From Pseudomonas japonica (GTDB lineage Bacteria; Pseudomonadota; Gammaproteobacteria; Pseudomonadales; Pseudomonadaceae), in the NCBI RefSeq assembly GCF_900188455.1, contig NZ_FZOL01000009.1, positions 124,001-188,000 of the forward strand: a stretch of 64,000 nt of DNA, written 5' to 3'. This document shows positions 63,515 to 64,000 of this stretch, piece after piece. Made by a program: the position numbers and the translations under genes. The notes beneath the pieces are model-generated. The model did not search any database and was not told where the DNA came from. It saw nothing but the letters and a program-made list of their open reading frames with translations. The first letter of the stretch is position 1. Every line of letters begins with the position of its first letter.

Positions 63515-63526
63515 GCACATTTGTAC
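63515..63526 (-). promoter_or_regulatory. LexA2 operator GTAC-N4-GTGC
   Basis: On the minus strand GTACAAATGTGC fits exactly the GTACN4GTGC motif described for P. putida LexA2. It ends 3 nt before the lexA2 ATG and overlaps a TACAAA hexamer that could be the -10. Binding here would block the whole operon. Confidence 0.85.
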
Positions 63527-63601
63527 TCTTTTCCTTCCGCGCTGACCAGCCCCGTCGATCGGCAGGTATGATGGCCAGTCACTGTTACCGGATGTTCCCC
63601 C

Positions 63602-64000
63602 ATGCTCGACGCCCTGCTCTTCGATCTCGACGGCACCCTCGCCGATACCGACAAGCTCCATCTGCTGGCCATGCAGCAACTGCTGCACGAGGACGGCCGC
63701 ACGCTGACCGAGGCGCAATTCGAGGCGCATATCAGTGGACGGGCGAATGCCGATCTGTGCCGTTACCTGTTTCCGGACCGGCCACTGAGCGAGCATCTGC
63801 TCTTCGCCGAGCGCAAGGAGGCACGTTTTCGCGAGCTGTCGCCAACCCTGCAGCCGACGCCCGGGCTGCTGCGCCTGCTGGAGTACGCGCAAGGCCGCCG
63901 TATCGGCATGGCGGTGGTGACCAATGCGCCGCGGGCCAATGCCGAGCACATGCTCGCCGCGCTGGGGCTGGAGGGACGTTTCGAGCCTGTTCTGGTGGCC
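63602..64000 (+). CDS. HAD family hydrolase, phosphoglycolate-phosphatase-like (cut by window edge)
   Basis: The first 133 codons are open to the window end. Motif I LLFDLDGTLADTDKLH (residues about 5-20) holds the nucleophile Asp and acid/base Asp. A helical cap (about 18-85) follows, and motif II is in AVVTNAPRANAEHML (Thr/Asn near 107). This is the subfamily of beta-phosphoglucomutase/phosphoglycolate phosphatases; the substrate cannot be told. It is divergent from lexA2 with a 90-bp shared gap. The Shine-Dalgarno before ATG 63602 is weak. Confidence 0.9.
   Translation, partial: MLDALLFDLDGTLADTDKLHLLAMQQLLHEDGRTLTEAQFEAHISGRANADLCRYLFPDRPLSEHLLFAERKEARFRELSPTLQPTPGLLRLLEYAQGRRIGMAVVTNAPRANAEHMLAALGLEGRFEPVLVA

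Overview
The window is chromosomal DNA of a fluorescent-type Pseudomonas (P. putida / P. fluorescens lineage). Reasons: about 64% GC; the gene orders clpA-clpS-cspD-icd/idh, mnmA-hflD-purB and aceA...nuoA-N known from that genus; both a dimeric and a monomeric isocitrate dehydrogenase; a fused nuoCD; a lexA2-imuA-imuB-dnaE2 cassette with a P. putida type LexA2 operator; a PvdQ-type acylase; and REP palindromes with the typical Pseudomonas GTAGGAGCG...GGCTTGCCCGCG and GTGGGAGCGAGCTTGCTCGCG cores. No tRNA, rRNA, insertion sequence, CRISPR array or integrase was seen.

Layout. 1-14286 holds central metabolism and housekeeping: ClpA/ClpS adaptor proteolysis, CspD, two divergent isocitrate dehydrogenases, a Nudix hydrolase, tRNA thiolation (MnmA), HflD, PurB, a RoxA-like ribosomal oxygenase, a GNAT enzyme, a secretin-N-like periplasmic protein, isocitrate lyase with a long leader, and a YhhN membrane protein. 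The branch point of the TCA cycle and glyoxylate shunt (icd, idh, aceA) therefore lies within 12 kb. 14642-29612 is the complete 13-gene nuo operon (NADH dehydrogenase I), closed by a strong terminator.

29731-31301 is a small island of phage-derived genes without phage structural genes: an Ogr/Delta zinc-finger activator, a CI-type repressor without a protease domain, a holin, and a LuxR-type DNA-binding domain that is only 86 aa long. A TonB-dependent receptor follows. 33768-38612 carries an AI-2E family permease, the tRNA hydroxylase TrhP, and a PvdQ acylase that is divergent from a Fur-like winged-helix regulator, the same pairing as PA2385/PA2384 of P. aeruginosa. 39260-42123 is an accessory stretch with a small membrane protein, a secreted protein, and a Mor-type phage regulator followed by two DUF2589 paralogues. 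This last cassette is the best candidate in the window for an undescribed system.

42127-51774 contains tamB-tamA (outer-membrane protein/envelope assembly), a GNAT enzyme, xthA, a PstS-OmpA fusion preceded by three Pho-box half-sites at 11-bp spacing, and a TerC-family protein. 51898-57780 holds three catabolic units: an acyl-CoA dehydrogenase with a divergent LysR, a two-subunit 3-oxoacid CoA-transferase with a divergent LysR, and an aldo/keto reductase, with REP pairs between them. 57784-63511 is the SOS mutagenesis operon lexA2-imuA-imuB-dnaE2, with its operator at the start of lexA2. A partial HAD hydrolase closes the window.
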